A DNA stretch of 54,967 nt from Jannaschia aquimarina. GTDB taxonomy: Bacteria; Pseudomonadota; Alphaproteobacteria; Rhodobacterales; Rhodobacteraceae. The notes under the pieces were generated by a model. The model saw nothing but the letters and a program-made list of their open reading frames with translations, searched no databases and was not told where the DNA came from. Shown here piece after piece: positions 8,815 to 17,862 of the stretch. The number at the start of each line of letters is the position of its first letter. Positions within the stretch are counted from its first letter, which is position 1. The stretch is from NCBI RefSeq assembly GCF_000877395.1, contig NZ_JYFE01000034.1:1-54967 (forward strand). The letters run 5' to 3'. The position numbers and the translations under genes were made by a program.

Positions 8815-9450
8815 CTAGGCCGCCTGTTGCGCGGCCGGTCGGGGGCGCAGGCGCAGAAACGTGAAGAGGCCCAGCGGCGGCAGGGTCCGGCGCTCTATCT
8901 CCCGCACACGGTCCGAACCGAGAACCGTGCCGATCTCGAAATCCGCGTGCCAGCCCATGCGGTCGGCGAAGGGACCGAGCAGCGCCTCGACCCGGCCCAG
9001 CGCGCCGCCCTCGGCGGCGAAATGGTTGACGATGACGATCTCGCCGCCCGGTTTGCAGACGCGCGCCATCTCGGCCAGGACGCGGCGCGGCTCTGGGACG
9101 ACCGAGATGAGGTACATGGCGACGACGGTGTCGAAACTGTCGTCGGGGAAATCCAGGTCACGGGCATCCATCTGGCGCAGGTCGGCGACGTTGGTCAGAC
9201 CCTTCTCGGTCACCTTTTCGCGGGCGAGGCGGAGCATGTCGTCGCTGAAATCTATCCCGGTTACCTTCACGTCGGGCCGGTAGTGGCGCAGGGCCAGCCC
9301 CGTTCCCACACCCACCTCGAGCACGTGGCCGCCCTGCCTGTTGGCATGGGCCGTCGCGGCGCGGCGGCCGGGCCGGGTCACAGCGCCGAAGGTCGCATCG
9401 TAGACCGGTGCCCACCGGCGATAAGTGCGCGCGATCGCGTCCGGGTCCAT
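8815..9450 (-). CDS. pmtA: phosphatidylethanolamine N-methyltransferase, Rhodobacter type
   Basis: 211 residues. The opening (AIARTYRRWAPVYDATFGAV) and the SAM motif VLEVGVGTG (43-51) match the Rhodobacter-type PmtA, which is soluble and methylates phosphatidylethanolamine three times to phosphatidylcholine. The start ATG at 9450 shares its A with the pssA stop codon (TGATG), and the gene order psd-pssA-pmtA fixes the function: PS is made, decarboxylated and then methylated. A longer in-frame start at 9540 would lie wholly within pssA and is rejected. Confidence 0.92.
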   Translation of the reverse strand: MDPDAIARTYRRWAPVYDATFGAVTRPGRRAATAHANRQGGHVLEVGVGTGLALRHYRPDVKVTGIDFSDDMLRLAREKVTEKGLTNVADLRQMDARDLDFPDDSFDTVVAMYLISVVPEPRRVLAEMARVCKPGGEIVIVNHFAAEGGALGRVEALLGPFADRMGWHADFEIGTVLGSDRVREIERRTLPPLGLFTFLRLRPRPAAQQAA

Positions 9451-10193
9451 CAGCCTTCCTTTCGTTGACGGCGATGCTGCAGAACTCCCCAGGCCAGCAG
9501 CGACAGGTAGATCACACCCGACAGCACACAGAACAGCCACAGTCGCGTGAGCATCAGCCCCACGACCACGCCCGCGCCCAGCAGGACGTAGACCGCGTTG
9601 TCGCGGTCGATCCGCATCGTCTTGAGCGAGATCGTGCGGAAGCGCGCGATCATCAGCACGCCGACGAAAACCGCCCAGGCCGCGACCAGCATCGGCAGGT
9701 CACGGGTATCCCAAATGCCCGACAGCAGCAGGAAGGCCGGCATCAGCGCCAGCATCGCGCCCGCCGGGGCCGGGACGCCGACGAAATGGCCCTTCACGTC
9801 GATCTCGGGATCCTTGGACATCACGTTGAACCGCGCGAGCCGCAGGCAGCAGCAGATCGCGAGAAATAGCGCGGCCAGCCAGCCGAGGCCGTAGAGCTCG
9901 GACAGGCCGAAGCGATAGATCAGCAGCGCGGGCGCCACGCCGAAGCAGACGAAATCCGACAGGCTGTCGAGTTCCGCGCCCATGGGCGAGGCCGCATCGA
10001 GACGGCGGGCCAGCAGCCCGTCGAGCAGGTCGATCAACGCCGCGAAGATCAGAAGGCCCGCCGCGAAGGCGAGGTTGTCGTCGAAGGCGAAGCGGATCGA
10101 GGTGAGGCCCGCCGAAAGACCCAGGATCGTCACCACATTCGGCAGGAGCTGCAACAGAGGCATGCGCCCGCTTCCGGGGTCGCGGCGGATCAT
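9450..10193 (-). CDS. pssA: CDP-diacylglycerol-serine O-phosphatidyltransferase
   Basis: 247 residues, integral membrane. The CDP-alcohol motif is DG-x2-AR-x8-G-x3-D-x3-D (Asp58, Gly59, Ala62, Arg63, Gly72, Asp76, Asp80). It makes phosphatidylserine from CDP-diacylglycerol and serine. The ATG at 10193 is one base past the psd stop codon. C-terminal helices follow a family-like segment, ISLKTMRIDRDNAVYVL. Middle gene of the psd-pssA-pmtA operon. Confidence 0.95.
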   Translation of the reverse strand: MIRRDPGSGRMPLLQLLPNVVTILGLSAGLTSIRFAFDDNLAFAAGLLIFAALIDLLDGLLARRLDAASPMGAELDSLSDFVCFGVAPALLIYRFGLSELYGLGWLAALFLAICCCLRLARFNVMSKDPEIDVKGHFVGVPAPAGAMLALMPAFLLLSGIWDTRDLPMLVAAWAVFVGVLMIARFRTISLKTMRIDRDNAVYVLLGAGVVVGLMLTRLWLFCVLSGVIYLSLLAWGVLQHRRQRKEG

Positions 10194-10194
10194 C

Positions 10195-10890
10195 TCAGAT
10201 CGTCCTCGCAGTCGCGGGATCGTCGCGTCCCAGCACGGCCAGCACGGTCTCTCCGGACACGCAGCGTTGACCCACGGCGACGCGCGGCGCGGTTCCCACG
10301 GGTAGGTAGATATCCAGCCGGGACCCGAAGCGGATGATGCCGAAGCGATCGCCCCGGCCGAGAACGGCCCCTTCGGACACTTCGCAAAGGATGCGGCGCG
10401 CCACGAGGCCCGCAATCTGGACGACGCCCAGCTCGGTCCCGTCGGCCATCCGGAAGACGAGGCCGTTGCGCTCGTTCTCCTCGGAAGCCTTGTCGAGTTC
10501 GGCGGACAGGAACTTGCCGGGCCGATAGGCGACGACGGCGATCTCTCCGGCGACGGGCGCACGGTTCACGTGGCAGTCGAAGACCGACATGAAGACGCTG
10601 ACCCGGGTCAGGGGGTCGCTGCCGAGGCCCAGTTCGGAGGGGGGGACGGCCGGCTCGATCAGGCTGACCTGTCCGTCGGCAGGGCTCACGACCAGGTTCT
10701 CGTCCTGCGGGACGGTGCGGTCGGGATCGCGGAAGAAGTAGTAGCACCAGATCGTCAGACCCAGCCCGATCCAGCCCAGCGGTTGCCAGATCAGGAACAG
10801 GATCAGCGTGGCGACGGCGAAGATGCCGATGAATTTCGGGCCTTCCCGGTGGATCGGCTTGATGATCGTGGATTTCAGGTCGACGGACAT
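10195..10890 (-). CDS. psd: phosphatidylserine decarboxylase proenzyme, short type
   Basis: 231 residues. One membrane stretch (about 21-50) precedes the catalytic part. Self-cleavage should occur at the Gly-Ser pair in [13 protein letters not shown] (Gly189-Ser190), leaving Ser190 as the pyruvoyl group of the small subunit. DCHVNRAP (105-112) is the conserved acidic/histidine segment. It converts PS to PE. GGAGGGG lies at good distance from the ATG at 10890. First gene of the lipid operon. Confidence 0.95.
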   Translation of the reverse strand: MSVDLKSTIIKPIHREGPKFIGIFAVATLILFLIWQPLGWIGLGLTIWCYYFFRDPDRTVPQDENLVVSPADGQVSLIEPAVPPSELGLGSDPLTRVSVFMSVFDCHVNRAPVAGEIAVVAYRPGKFLSAELDKASEENERNGLVFRMADGTELGVVQIAGLVARRILCEVSEGAVLGRGDRFGIIRFGSRLDIYLPVGTAPRVAVGQRCVSGETVLAVLGRDDPATARTI

Positions 10891-10947
10891 GCGTCCCCTC
10901 CGCTCGGGATTTCGGAGCAGGTAGCGCGCCCGGCGCGGAGGGTCCAG

Positions 10948-10965
10948 CGGGGGCGCCCGCCCCCG
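10948..10965 (-). terminator. GC hairpin between the AsmA gene and psd
   Basis: Arms CGGGGGC (10948-10954) and GCCCCCG (10959-10965) with a 4-base loop, a few bases past the AsmA stop. GGTCC lies at 10941-10945, before the stem in plus orientation, but AAATA and CTTCTTC are missing, so it is not counted as a copy of the 3'-end repeat. No U-tract is visible. Confidence 0.45.
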
Positions 10966-10971
10966 GCCAGA

Positions 10972-12960
10972 TCAGTTGCCGGTGACGAGGTTCAGGATTT
11001 CGCGGTCGATCTTGTCGCGCAGGGCTCGCTCGACGGCGTCGCGGTCGCTGAGCGTCTCGGGGGCGACGTCGAGTTCGGCGGCCAGCTTGGCGCGCGCGGC
11101 CTCTTCGGCGCGGCGGCGGGCCTCGTCGGCCTCTTCGCGCAGGCGCGCTTCGAGTTGCTCGCGTTCCGCCTCCAGACGCTGGCGCGTGACCCATTCGATA
11201 TCGGGCCGGATGCGCGGGTCCGACCACGGCCCGCGCACCGTGATCGGCAACGTGAAGCCATTGGATCGAAGCTGCGGCAGCAGACGCATGTCGAGCGATT
11301 GTCCGCCCAGATCGATCTCGCCGGTCGCCGAGGCGGTGAGGATCGGCGCCTGAAAGTCGAGCTCCTGCTGGCGCATGACGCCGCCCTTCACCTCCCAACG
11401 GGAGACGAGCCGGTCGAAGACCGTCTTGGAGCCCTCGCCGACGTAGTTCGGATCAAGGTTGTGGATCATGCCGGGGATATCGAGGCCGAGGATTTCCCCC
11501 TGCCCCATCTCGAGCGCGACGGCACCGCGGAGGCTGCGCACAATCTCGTCGGCGTCGTCGCCCACGCCAAGCAGGTCGATGCGTGCGTCCGCCTTGCCGA
11601 CGAAGCGGTCGAAATCGGCGAAACCCGCCATCAGCGGCTGCAAGTCGATGTCGGTCAGGGTCAGGTCGGCCCGGGTCGACAGACCGTCGCGCGCATTCGC
11701 CACCAGATCGCCGGCGATCGTGCCGCCATAGGCGCGGGCGGGCTCCAGCGTCAGCACGGCGCGGCCGCGATCCACGGCCACGTGTGCCGCGATCGCGTCC
11801 AGCCGGGCATCGCCCATCGCGACCGGGCCGCTGGAAAGCGAGATCTCCGCGTCGGCCGCAAAGAGCGCGCTGGCATCGAGCGGGGTCTTCGACCAGCCGG
11901 AGCCCGCGACCACGCCGCTTTCGCCGCCGCTGCCTTCGCTCGACAGGCCGTTGAGGTCGAGGGACGGCGCTTCGAGTTGCGCCACGATCTTCGGGCGGGT
12001 CTCGCCGGGGATCAGGTCCATGTGGCCGGTGAGCCGGTTGTCATCCAGCGCGAGATCCATGCCGCGCAGGTGGATCGAGCCTTCGGGCGCCAATGTCGCT
12101 TCTGCGGTCAAGGCGATGCGGTCGCGGCCCAGACCGCGCGGAAGCTCCGGCACCTCGATGCCAAGTGCGGTCAGGATGGCCAGATCGTCGTCGCTGCGCG
12201 CGTCCAGAGTGCCCGCGAAGGCCGGCGGGTCGAGGTCGGCCTGACCGTCGAAGGTCAGCGCCGTTCCCCCGGCGGCGAGCGACAGCGAAACGGGTGCGAG
12301 GCGGCCTGCCGCCAGTGCGGACGGATCTGGCAGGGTGGCACCGATCTTCAGGGCCTTGCCCCCGACAAGGGCCGAGGCGCTGATCGTCGCGGGGCCGCCG
12401 GGCGTCGGCGCGCGCAGTTCGGCATCGAGGGCACGCAGGCGGATCGTGGTTCCTGCCGCATGGTCGATGAAGGCCAGTTCTGCGCCCTCCAGCGCGGCGA
12501 GGTCGAGCGCGGGGACCGAGGCCGTGGCCGCAGGCCCTCCGCGCGCGCCTCCGTGGGAGGCTTGCGCCGGGAACTCCCAGTTGCCGCGCCCGTCCGCGTT
12601 GCGCTCCAGCAGGAGGGCAGCGCCGTCGAGCTGGACCTTGCGAACGCGGATCGGGCCGTTCCAGAGCGAGGTCAGTTCGACCGCGACTTCCAGCCGCTCG
12701 GCGCGCAGGAGCGGCCCCTGCGCCGACCAGTCGGCGTTGGACAGGGCGATGCCCTCGGCCACGATGCCGGGTGCGGGCCAGAAGACCGGCCGCAGGTCGC
12801 CCGAAATCGTAAGGTCGCGACCGGTCGCGGCGCGGACCTGTTCGTTCGCGATCCCTGCAATTCGTTCCGTCGGGATGAAGAACAGCGCCGCCGCGCCCAG
12901 AACCACCAGTCCGACGACCACGCCCACCAGCGCGAGCGCGCCCCGCACGATCCATCTCAT
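10972..12960 (-). CDS. AsmA family inner-membrane-anchored protein
   Basis: 662 residues. One N-terminal membrane anchor ([27 protein letters not shown]) is followed by a long periplasmic beta-rich region. AsmA features are [24 protein letters not shown] and the C-terminal [18 protein letters not shown] ... [16 protein letters not shown]. The end is an unusual Arg/Glu/Ala-rich helix ([20 protein letters not shown] and on), likely a coiled coil. AsmA-like proteins are linked to lipid transport between the membranes, which suits the neighbouring phospholipid operon (inference). The ATG at 12960 has GAGGTGG upstream. Confidence 0.87.
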   Translation of the reverse strand: MRWIVRGALALVGVVVGLVVLGAAALFFIPTERIAGIANEQVRAATGRDLTISGDLRPVFWPAPGIVAEGIALSNADWSAQGPLLRAERLEVAVELTSLWNGPIRVRKVQLDGAALLLERNADGRGNWEFPAQASHGGARGGPAATASVPALDLAALEGAELAFIDHAAGTTIRLRALDAELRAPTPGGPATISASALVGGKALKIGATLPDPSALAAGRLAPVSLSLAAGGTALTFDGQADLDPPAFAGTLDARSDDDLAILTALGIEVPELPRGLGRDRIALTAEATLAPEGSIHLRGMDLALDDNRLTGHMDLIPGETRPKIVAQLEAPSLDLNGLSSEGSGGESGVVAGSGWSKTPLDASALFAADAEISLSSGPVAMGDARLDAIAAHVAVDRGRAVLTLEPARAYGGTIAGDLVANARDGLSTRADLTLTDIDLQPLMAGFADFDRFVGKADARIDLLGVGDDADEIVRSLRGAVALEMGQGEILGLDIPGMIHNLDPNYVGEGSKTVFDRLVSRWEVKGGVMRQQELDFQAPILTASATGEIDLGGQSLDMRLLPQLRSNGFTLPITVRGPWSDPRIRPDIEWVTRQRLEAEREQLEARLREEADEARRRAEEAARAKLAAELDVAPETLSDRDAVERALRDKIDREILNLVTGN

Positions 12961-13072
12961 TCCCGCCACCTCAGTTTTCTTTATCGGTTTTTCGCGCAGT
13001 GAATCGCGCGACGCCGCCTCCGGCAAGGGGAGAGGGGTTCCGCCCCTGCCCGCGCGCGCTTATGTGGCGCCC

Positions 13073-14437
13073 ATGTCGCAAACCCGCCCGCAAAACCCGC
13101 CCGATCTGCGTCCCGATCTGGCGCCGCGCCCCGTCCTGCCCTCCGACGCCCGTCCTGGGCAGCCGCGCATCGGGATGGTCAGCCTGGGATGCCCCAAGGC
13201 GCTGGTCGACAGCGAGCGCATCCTGACGCGCCTGAGGGCCGAGGGGTACGCGATCAGCCCGGATTACGGCGGCGCGGACGCGGTGATCGTAAATACCTGC
13301 GGCTTCCTGGATTCGGCCAAGGCCGAAAGCCTCGATGCCATCGGCGAGGCGCTGACACAGAACGGCCGGGTGATCGTAACGGGGTGCCTGGGGGCCGAGC
13401 CGGATTTCATCACCGGCGCCCATCCCAAGGTGCTGGCCGTGACCGGGCCGCATCAATACGAGCAGGTGTTGGATGCCGTCCACAGCGCCGTGCCGCCTGC
13501 GCCGGACCCGTTCGTGGACCTGCTGCCAGCCAGCGGCGTGACCCTGACGCCGCGCCATTACAGCTACCTCAAGATCTCCGAGGGCTGTAACCACAAATGC
13601 AAGTTCTGCATCATCCCCGACATGCGCGGGAAGCTGGTCTCGCGCCCCCATGCCGCCGTCCTCCGCGAGGCGGAGCGGCTGGTCGAAGCGGGGGTGAAGG
13701 AGTTGCTGGTGATCAGCCAGGACACCTCGGCCTACGGCGTGGATCGCAAGGATGCGCGCGCGATCGTGCCGCTTGCGCGCGATCTGGGGTCATTGGGCGC
13801 CTGGGTGCGGCTGCATTACGTCTACCCTTACCCATTCGTGGCCGACCTGGTGCCGCTGATGGCGGACGGGCTGGTGCTGCCGTATCTCGATGTGCCGTTC
13901 CAGCACGCGCATCCCGACACGCTGCGCCGTATGGCGCGTCCCGCGGCGGCCGAGCGAACGCTGGATCGGATCGCCGAATGGCGCGCGATCTGCCCCGATA
14001 TCGCGATCCGCTCGACCTTCATCGTCGGTTATCCCGGCGAGACCGAGGCCGAGTTCCGGACCCTGCTGGATTGGCTGGAAGAGGCGCAACTCGACCGGGT
14101 CGGCGCCTTCCAGTACGAGAATGTCGCCGGGGCGCGCGCGAACGCCCTGCCCGATCACGTGCCGGAAGAGGTGAAGGCGGAGCGCTACGCCCGCTTCATG
14201 GAAGTTGCCCAGCGCATCAGCGCCGCCAAGCTGGAGGCGCGGGTCGGCAGACGCGAGCCCGTGATCGTCGATGCGGTCGACGAGGAGGGGGCGACCTGCC
14301 GCACCAGGCGCGACGCGCCGGAGATCGACGGCAACCTCTTCATCGACGAGGGGTTCGACGGGCTTGTGCCCGGCGACATGGTCGAGGTGGAGGTGGACGA
14401 GGCGTCCGATTACGACCTGTGGGGGTCTCGCGTCTGA
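13073..14437 (+). CDS. rimO: ribosomal protein S12 methylthiotransferase
   Basis: 454 residues. The UPF0004 domain has cysteines at 40 (SLGC), 76 (NTCGF) and 105 (TGCLG) for the auxiliary cluster. The radical-SAM motif C-x3-C-x2-C is at 172, 176 and 179 (GCNHKCKFC). A TRAM domain closes the protein ([20 protein letters not shown]). It adds a methylthio group to an aspartate of S12. The first 30 residues are a proline-rich extension. No good ribosome site precedes the ATG at 13073, so the exact start is open. The 3' end overlaps the convergent DUF6455 gene by 28 bases. Confidence 0.95.
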   Translation: MSQTRPQNPPDLRPDLAPRPVLPSDARPGQPRIGMVSLGCPKALVDSERILTRLRAEGYAISPDYGGADAVIVNTCGFLDSAKAESLDAIGEALTQNGRVIVTGCLGAEPDFITGAHPKVLAVTGPHQYEQVLDAVHSAVPPAPDPFVDLLPASGVTLTPRHYSYLKISEGCNHKCKFCIIPDMRGKLVSRPHAAVLREAERLVEAGVKELLVISQDTSAYGVDRKDARAIVPLARDLGSLGAWVRLHYVYPYPFVADLVPLMADGLVLPYLDVPFQHAHPDTLRRMARPAAAERTLDRIAEWRAICPDIAIRSTFIVGYPGETEAEFRTLLDWLEEAQLDRVGAFQYENVAGARANALPDHVPEEVKAERYARFMEVAQRISAAKLEARVGRREPVIVDAVDEEGATCRTRRDAPEIDGNLFIDEGFDGLVPGDMVEVEVDEASDYDLWGSRV

Positions 14438-14733
14438 TCCTCTTTCACGACCGCCATAGCGTCGGCGGCCAGCTCTTTCATCAGCTCGGCGTTGCGGCAC
14501 ATGTCGGGCGGCGTCTGTGCGCCCCACTCGACCCGTGAGAGCCATTTGCGGCAGCCCTTCGGATCGCTGCAGCCGCGGCACCGCTGGATCGTGTCAGCCC
14601 ACGCCTCGGCAGACAGACGGCCGTCATCGAATGCGGCCTGAAGATCGGCACCGGTCGCGCGCGCCATCGTGCGGACGAGTTCGAGATGGGGGCGGGTCTT
14701 GCCCAACGCTCTGGGGCGGGTGGAAGTCGTCAT
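14410..14733 (-). CDS. DUF6455 family protein
   Basis: 107 residues, no signal peptide. A short helical N-terminal part leads to a cysteine-bearing C-terminus: Cys52 and Cys55 (RCRGC), Cys61 (KGCRKWL) and Cys79 ([13 protein letters not shown]). This spacing and the ending fit DUF6455, a family I know mainly from Rhodobacterales, of unknown role; metal binding by the cysteines is possible. The start at 14733 has a perfect AGGAGG before it. Divergent from the small acidic gene at 14850. Confidence 0.75.
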   Translation of the reverse strand: MTTSTRPRALGKTRPHLELVRTMARATGADLQAAFDDGRLSAEAWADTIQRCRGCSDPKGCRKWLSRVEWGAQTPPDMCRNAELMKELAADAMAVVKEDQTRDPHRS

Positions 14734-14849
14734 GGGCGGTCCTCCTGCATCGCTCGGTAGCGCGGCGTTTCCGCGCGGACCCTGATCCATCTCAATTTCG
14801 GGGGAACGAAGGCGGTCGCTTCGGGATTCACCCCTCGAAGGAGGCATTC

Positions 14850-15050
14850 ATGACCGACACTACTGAAACCCCCCAGTTCGAGGCCGAGACCCGCGAGCCG
14901 AATGCCCGCGATGCCGAGACGCCCGACGAGAAGACAACGCCCGGCCTGCGGAGCCATGGGGCGCAAGGCACGACCCATGATCCGAATTCAGTCACCACGG
15001 GCACCGAGATGGAGCCGGACGACCGCTATCCGCCGAAGGGCGAGGACTAA
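14850..15050 (+). CDS. small acidic disordered protein, function unknown
   Basis: 66 residues (begins MTDTTETPQFEAETREPNAR). It is almost free of hydrophobic residues and rich in Thr, Glu, Asp and Pro, so probably unstructured. The evidence for a gene is the strong ribosome site AAGGAGG ahead of the ATG and the fit between neighbours: its stop overlaps the convergent esterase stop by 4 bases. Not recognised as a named family. It shares a 116-base spacer with the divergent DUF6455 gene. Confidence 0.65.
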   Translation: MTDTTETPQFEAETREPNARDAETPDEKTTPGLRSHGAQGTTHDPNSVTTGTEMEPDDRYPPKGED

Positions 15051-15826
15051 TCGAGGGGGCCCAGCACCTCGGTGAGGTGCCGGGCCACCCATCCGCGCGG
15101 GATCAGGTGGCTGGCCGGATGGATGTCCATCGTGACGAGCCCCGCCTCGCATTCCCATTCGTGGCGCGTATGCGTCAGCCATGACACGGCCTGCCAGTCG
15201 AAGCTCCGCTGGGCGGAAGGCGGGCAGGACATCACTTCACGCCAAAGCGCGACGGCGAACGTGTCCGACCCGTCGGGGCCGTAGGGGAAGTCGAGGACGG
15301 TATCGGTCGTGCCGTGAACATGGCTGACGCGGGTCGGTGCCGATCGTGGCGCGCACTCGGTCCCCGGTGGAAAGGCCCCGGCGATCAGGAGGAGCGTGTC
15401 GATCGGCACCCCGCTCTCGCAGGCGAAGCGCGCCGCCATCAGCGCGCCCCAACTATAGCCGGAGACGATCAGGCGGCCGTCGGTCGGAAACCGGTCCGCG
15501 ACATCCGCCAGAACGTCCAACGCGAAGGTCGTATCCGGGCTGCCCGGACGTCGGAATCGCCATGTCCGGTCCAGACCGTCCGGCGCGACGAAGAGGACGC
15601 CCGCCTGGGCCGCGGCCCGCCCCGTCCGCGGGCTCTGCACCGGAACCTCGCCTTGGCGCGCCCAACCGTGAAAGTGGATCTGCACCGTCAGCGGCGTTTG
15701 TCCGTCCCAGTCTTCGGGCGGAACGACGTGGTAGCTGCGCCCGTTCAGGGAGCATTTGTCGAGACCCTGGCAGGCGAATGCAGGGGAGGAGAGGACCGCA
15801 AGGGCCGCAAGAAGGATCCGCAACAT
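15047..15826 (-). CDS. secreted alpha/beta-hydrolase of the PHB-depolymerase/feruloyl-esterase type
   Basis: 259 residues. Signal peptide MLRILLAALAVLSSPAFA. The order of HFHGW (oxyanion region, about 51-55), FVAPDGLDRTWRF and the nucleophile elbow GYSWG (Ser125) follows the LpqC / polyhydroxybutyrate-depolymerase-like family. The catalytic His is probably in IHPASHLIP near the C-terminus. Substrate is not predictable. First gene downstream of a block of exported proteins read leftwards (M48, MsrB, this). Confidence 0.78.
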   Translation of the reverse strand: MLRILLAALAVLSSPAFACQGLDKCSLNGRSYHVVPPEDWDGQTPLTVQIHFHGWARQGEVPVQSPRTGRAAAQAGVLFVAPDGLDRTWRFRRPGSPDTTFALDVLADVADRFPTDGRLIVSGYSWGALMAARFACESGVPIDTLLLIAGAFPPGTECAPRSAPTRVSHVHGTTDTVLDFPYGPDGSDTFAVALWREVMSCPPSAQRSFDWQAVSWLTHTRHEWECEAGLVTMDIHPASHLIPRGWVARHLTEVLGPLD

Positions 15827-15869
15827 CGCGCCAGCCTAGCGCCGCCTCTGCCCCAGACGCCAGCGCCCC

Positions 15870-16373
15870 TCACGCATTCGTGGCCGGCACGAAGTTCAAC
15901 GCGATCCCGTTGATGCAATGGCGCAGACCGGTCGGCGCCGGTCCGTCCTCGAAGACATGGCCCTGGTGCCCGCCGCAGCGGGCGCAATGCACCTCGGTAC
16001 GGGGATAGACGAGCTTGTAGTCGATCTTGGTTCCCACCGCCTCGGGACGGATCGGCTGCCAGAAGCTGGGCCAGCCCGTGCCGCTGTCGTATTTGTGGGT
16101 CGAGGCGTAGAGAGGGTTCTCGCAACCCGCGCAGATATAGGTCCCCTCCTCCCAGAAATCGTCGAGCGGGCTGGAATAGGGCGGCTCGGTCTCTTCCTGT
16201 CGCAGGACGGCGTATTCGGCTTCGGTCAGGCGCGCCCGCCACTCCTCCTCGCTGAGGCTGATCGGGAAGTCGCCGGTCGCCGCCTCGGAGCCCGTGGTCC
16301 ACCAGTAAAGGCCTCCGCCCGCAATGGCGGCGGTGGCGGCGGTTCCTGCGAGCATGGCGCGTCGAGTGGGCAT
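15870..16373 (-). CDS. msrB: exported peptide-methionine (R)-S-oxide reductase
   Basis: 167 residues. Two zinc CxxC pairs (Cys81/84 and Cys130/133) and the catalytic Cys153 in LRHCINGIALNF are present; the more usual residue before the cysteine is Tyr, here His. The N-terminus MPTRRAMLAGTAATAAIAGG looks like a twin-arginine signal or anchor, so this MsrB probably repairs oxidised methionine outside the cytoplasm. AAGGAGAT precedes the ATG at 16373. Confidence 0.9.
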   Translation of the reverse strand: MPTRRAMLAGTAATAAIAGGGLYWWTTGSEAATGDFPISLSEEEWRARLTEAEYAVLRQEETEPPYSSPLDDFWEEGTYICAGCENPLYASTHKYDSGTGWPSFWQPIRPEAVGTKIDYKLVYPRTEVHCARCGGHQGHVFEDGPAPTGLRHCINGIALNFVPATNA

Positions 16374-16466
16374 TGGGATCTCCTTTCCGAAGAAATCCCC
16401 AAGGCATGGCCCTTGTTCCCCTCGCCGGCCCGTGCCGCCATGCGGCACGGATCAGGAGGACCGGTG

Positions 16467-17192
16467 CTAGAGACGCGAGGCCGCCCGGCGCACGGTCGCC
16501 AACCGCTCTGCATTGGGGGGGTGGGTGCCCAGGAACTGATCGCCCGGATCGGGAATGCGACTAAAGAAGGCCGCCCCGCGAACCGGATCGTATCCCGCGC
16601 GGGCCGTGATGACCGTTCCGAGCGCATCTGCCTCCAGCTCATGCTCTTTGGAGAACCGCCGTGCCCCGGCCGTCGCGCCGGCGCGACTGAGCGTATCGAC
16701 CAAGGCGCCATCGCCCCCGGCGAGCGTCCCGACGAGGCCGCCGATCAGGGCCCCCGCCTGCGCGGACCGGACCTGCTGGGCGATGTGCTGCTCGATATGG
16801 TGAGCCGCCTCGTGCCCGACGACGAATGCGATCTCGTCGGCGTTCCGCGCATCCGCGATCAGGCTTTGCGTGAAGGTGAGGATCGGCCGTCCGCTCCGAT
16901 CGAGCGACTGGAAGGCGTTGGGCGGCAGGCTCCGGTCGGGAAGCACCCGGATCAGGAAATCGCAGTTGATGCCCTGCGTCTGCTCGCGGCAGACGCGTTC
17001 GGCTGCGGGCTCGGTCCGGGCGACCGCGGCGCGGAAATTGGCGACCGCGGTCGCCTCGGTGACACGATCCGGGACGGCGCCCCGCGGCGCGGCCGGACCC
17101 TCGGATGTCGGGCTGGGGACGGGCGTGGCGACGCAGCCCGCCAGCAACAGGCCGAGCGTTGCGACAAGAACGCGCGGGGCGCGAAGGATCAT
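16467..17192 (-). CDS. M48 family metalloprotease, lipoprotein
   Basis: 241 residues. Lipobox LLAGC (Cys20) after a short signal sequence. Zinc site HEAAH (127-131) and downstream SKEHELEADALG, whose Glu (about 185) should be the third ligand. The short glycine-rich stretch between them is usual in BepA/Oma1-like M48 proteases that act on envelope proteins. Start at 17192 chosen because the lipoprotein signal then begins directly; GGAGAG lies upstream. Divergent from the DCC gene. Confidence 0.88.
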   Translation of the reverse strand: MILRAPRVLVATLGLLLAGCVATPVPSPTSEGPAAPRGAVPDRVTEATAVANFRAAVARTEPAAERVCREQTQGINCDFLIRVLPDRSLPPNAFQSLDRSGRPILTFTQSLIADARNADEIAFVVGHEAAHHIEQHIAQQVRSAQAGALIGGLVGTLAGGDGALVDTLSRAGATAGARRFSKEHELEADALGTVITARAGYDPVRGAAFFSRIPDPGDQFLGTHPPNAERLATVRRAASRL

Positions 17193-17250
17193 TGGTCGTC
17201 TCTCCGGGTTGGGCACCTATCTGTCGGTGAGAATAGCGTAGGAATCCAGG

Positions 17251-17634
17251 ATGTCAGCGCTGGACGAACGTGCCGCGACAGCGGTGCTCTACAATGCGGA
17301 TTGTCCGATCTGCCGGATCGAGATCGACCATCATCGTCGTCTGGCGGCACGCGAAGGGTTGGACGTGACCTTCGATGATCTCAACGACGACGACGCGCGG
17401 GACGCATGGGGCGTAACGGAGCAGGAAGCCGCGCGTCGGTTGCATGTCCGCACGCCCGGCGGAATCCTGACCGGGTTCGATGCGAACCTCGCGCTCTGGC
17501 GTGCGCTGCCGCGTTGGCGCATCCTGGCGCGGATCGCGGGGCTGCCGGGCCTTCGGCAGGCGGGCGCGGTCATCTACGACCGGATCTTCGGACCGGTCGT
17601 CTTCGCGATGCACGAGCGCCGGAAGGGGCGGTAG
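17251..17634 (+). CDS. DCC family thiol-disulfide oxidoreductase-like protein (DUF393)
   Basis: 127 residues. The motif YNADCPICRIEID contains the Asp17-Cys18-x-x-Cys21 that names the DCC family, and the later GFDANLALWRALP and IYDRIFGPVVF segments are typical. A redox role is assumed for the family but little is proven. The next gene begins right after its stop codon. Confidence 0.83.
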   Translation: MSALDERAATAVLYNADCPICRIEIDHHRRLAAREGLDVTFDDLNDDDARDAWGVTEQEAARRLHVRTPGGILTGFDANLALWRALPRWRILARIAGLPGLRQAGAVIYDRIFGPVVFAMHERRKGR

Positions 17635-17862
17635 ATGTTCACCATCGAACACGAGTTCGACGCGACGATCGTAACGCTGGTCGATGAAGGCGAGGCCGTC
17701 TTGCAGGAAGACGTCGTCGTGGCGGCTTTCGAGGAATGCGTGACCGTCAGCCAGGCCGATCCGCGCTCGGGCGAGCCGGTGACGGTGACGCTCTCGATGC
17801 AGCAGGTCCGTGATCTGGCGGCGGCGATGAACCTGCCCGAGGGGGCCTACCGATTGCGTTGA
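17635..17862 (+). CDS. conserved-looking hypothetical protein, 75 residues
   Basis: Starts at the base after the DCC stop codon (TAGATG), so it is very likely co-translated. It reads like a small soluble alpha/beta protein (begins MFTIEHEFDATIVTLVDEGE). No motif or signal peptide. I do not recognise the family. Confidence 0.6.
   Translation: MFTIEHEFDATIVTLVDEGEAVLQEDVVVAAFEECVTVSQADPRSGEPVTVTLSMQQVRDLAAAMNLPEGAYRLR

Noticed and set aside
10570-13002. 810-codon open frame on the plus strand
   Set aside because: Antisense to psd and the AsmA gene; composition (Gly, Arg, Asp, Gln) is that of a reverse-strand shadow.
14790-14830. Possible EcfG-type stress promoter (GGAAC ... CGTT) before the small acidic gene
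   Set aside because: GGAAC is present, but 17 bases later the sequence is GATT, not CGTT. The match is too poor to list.
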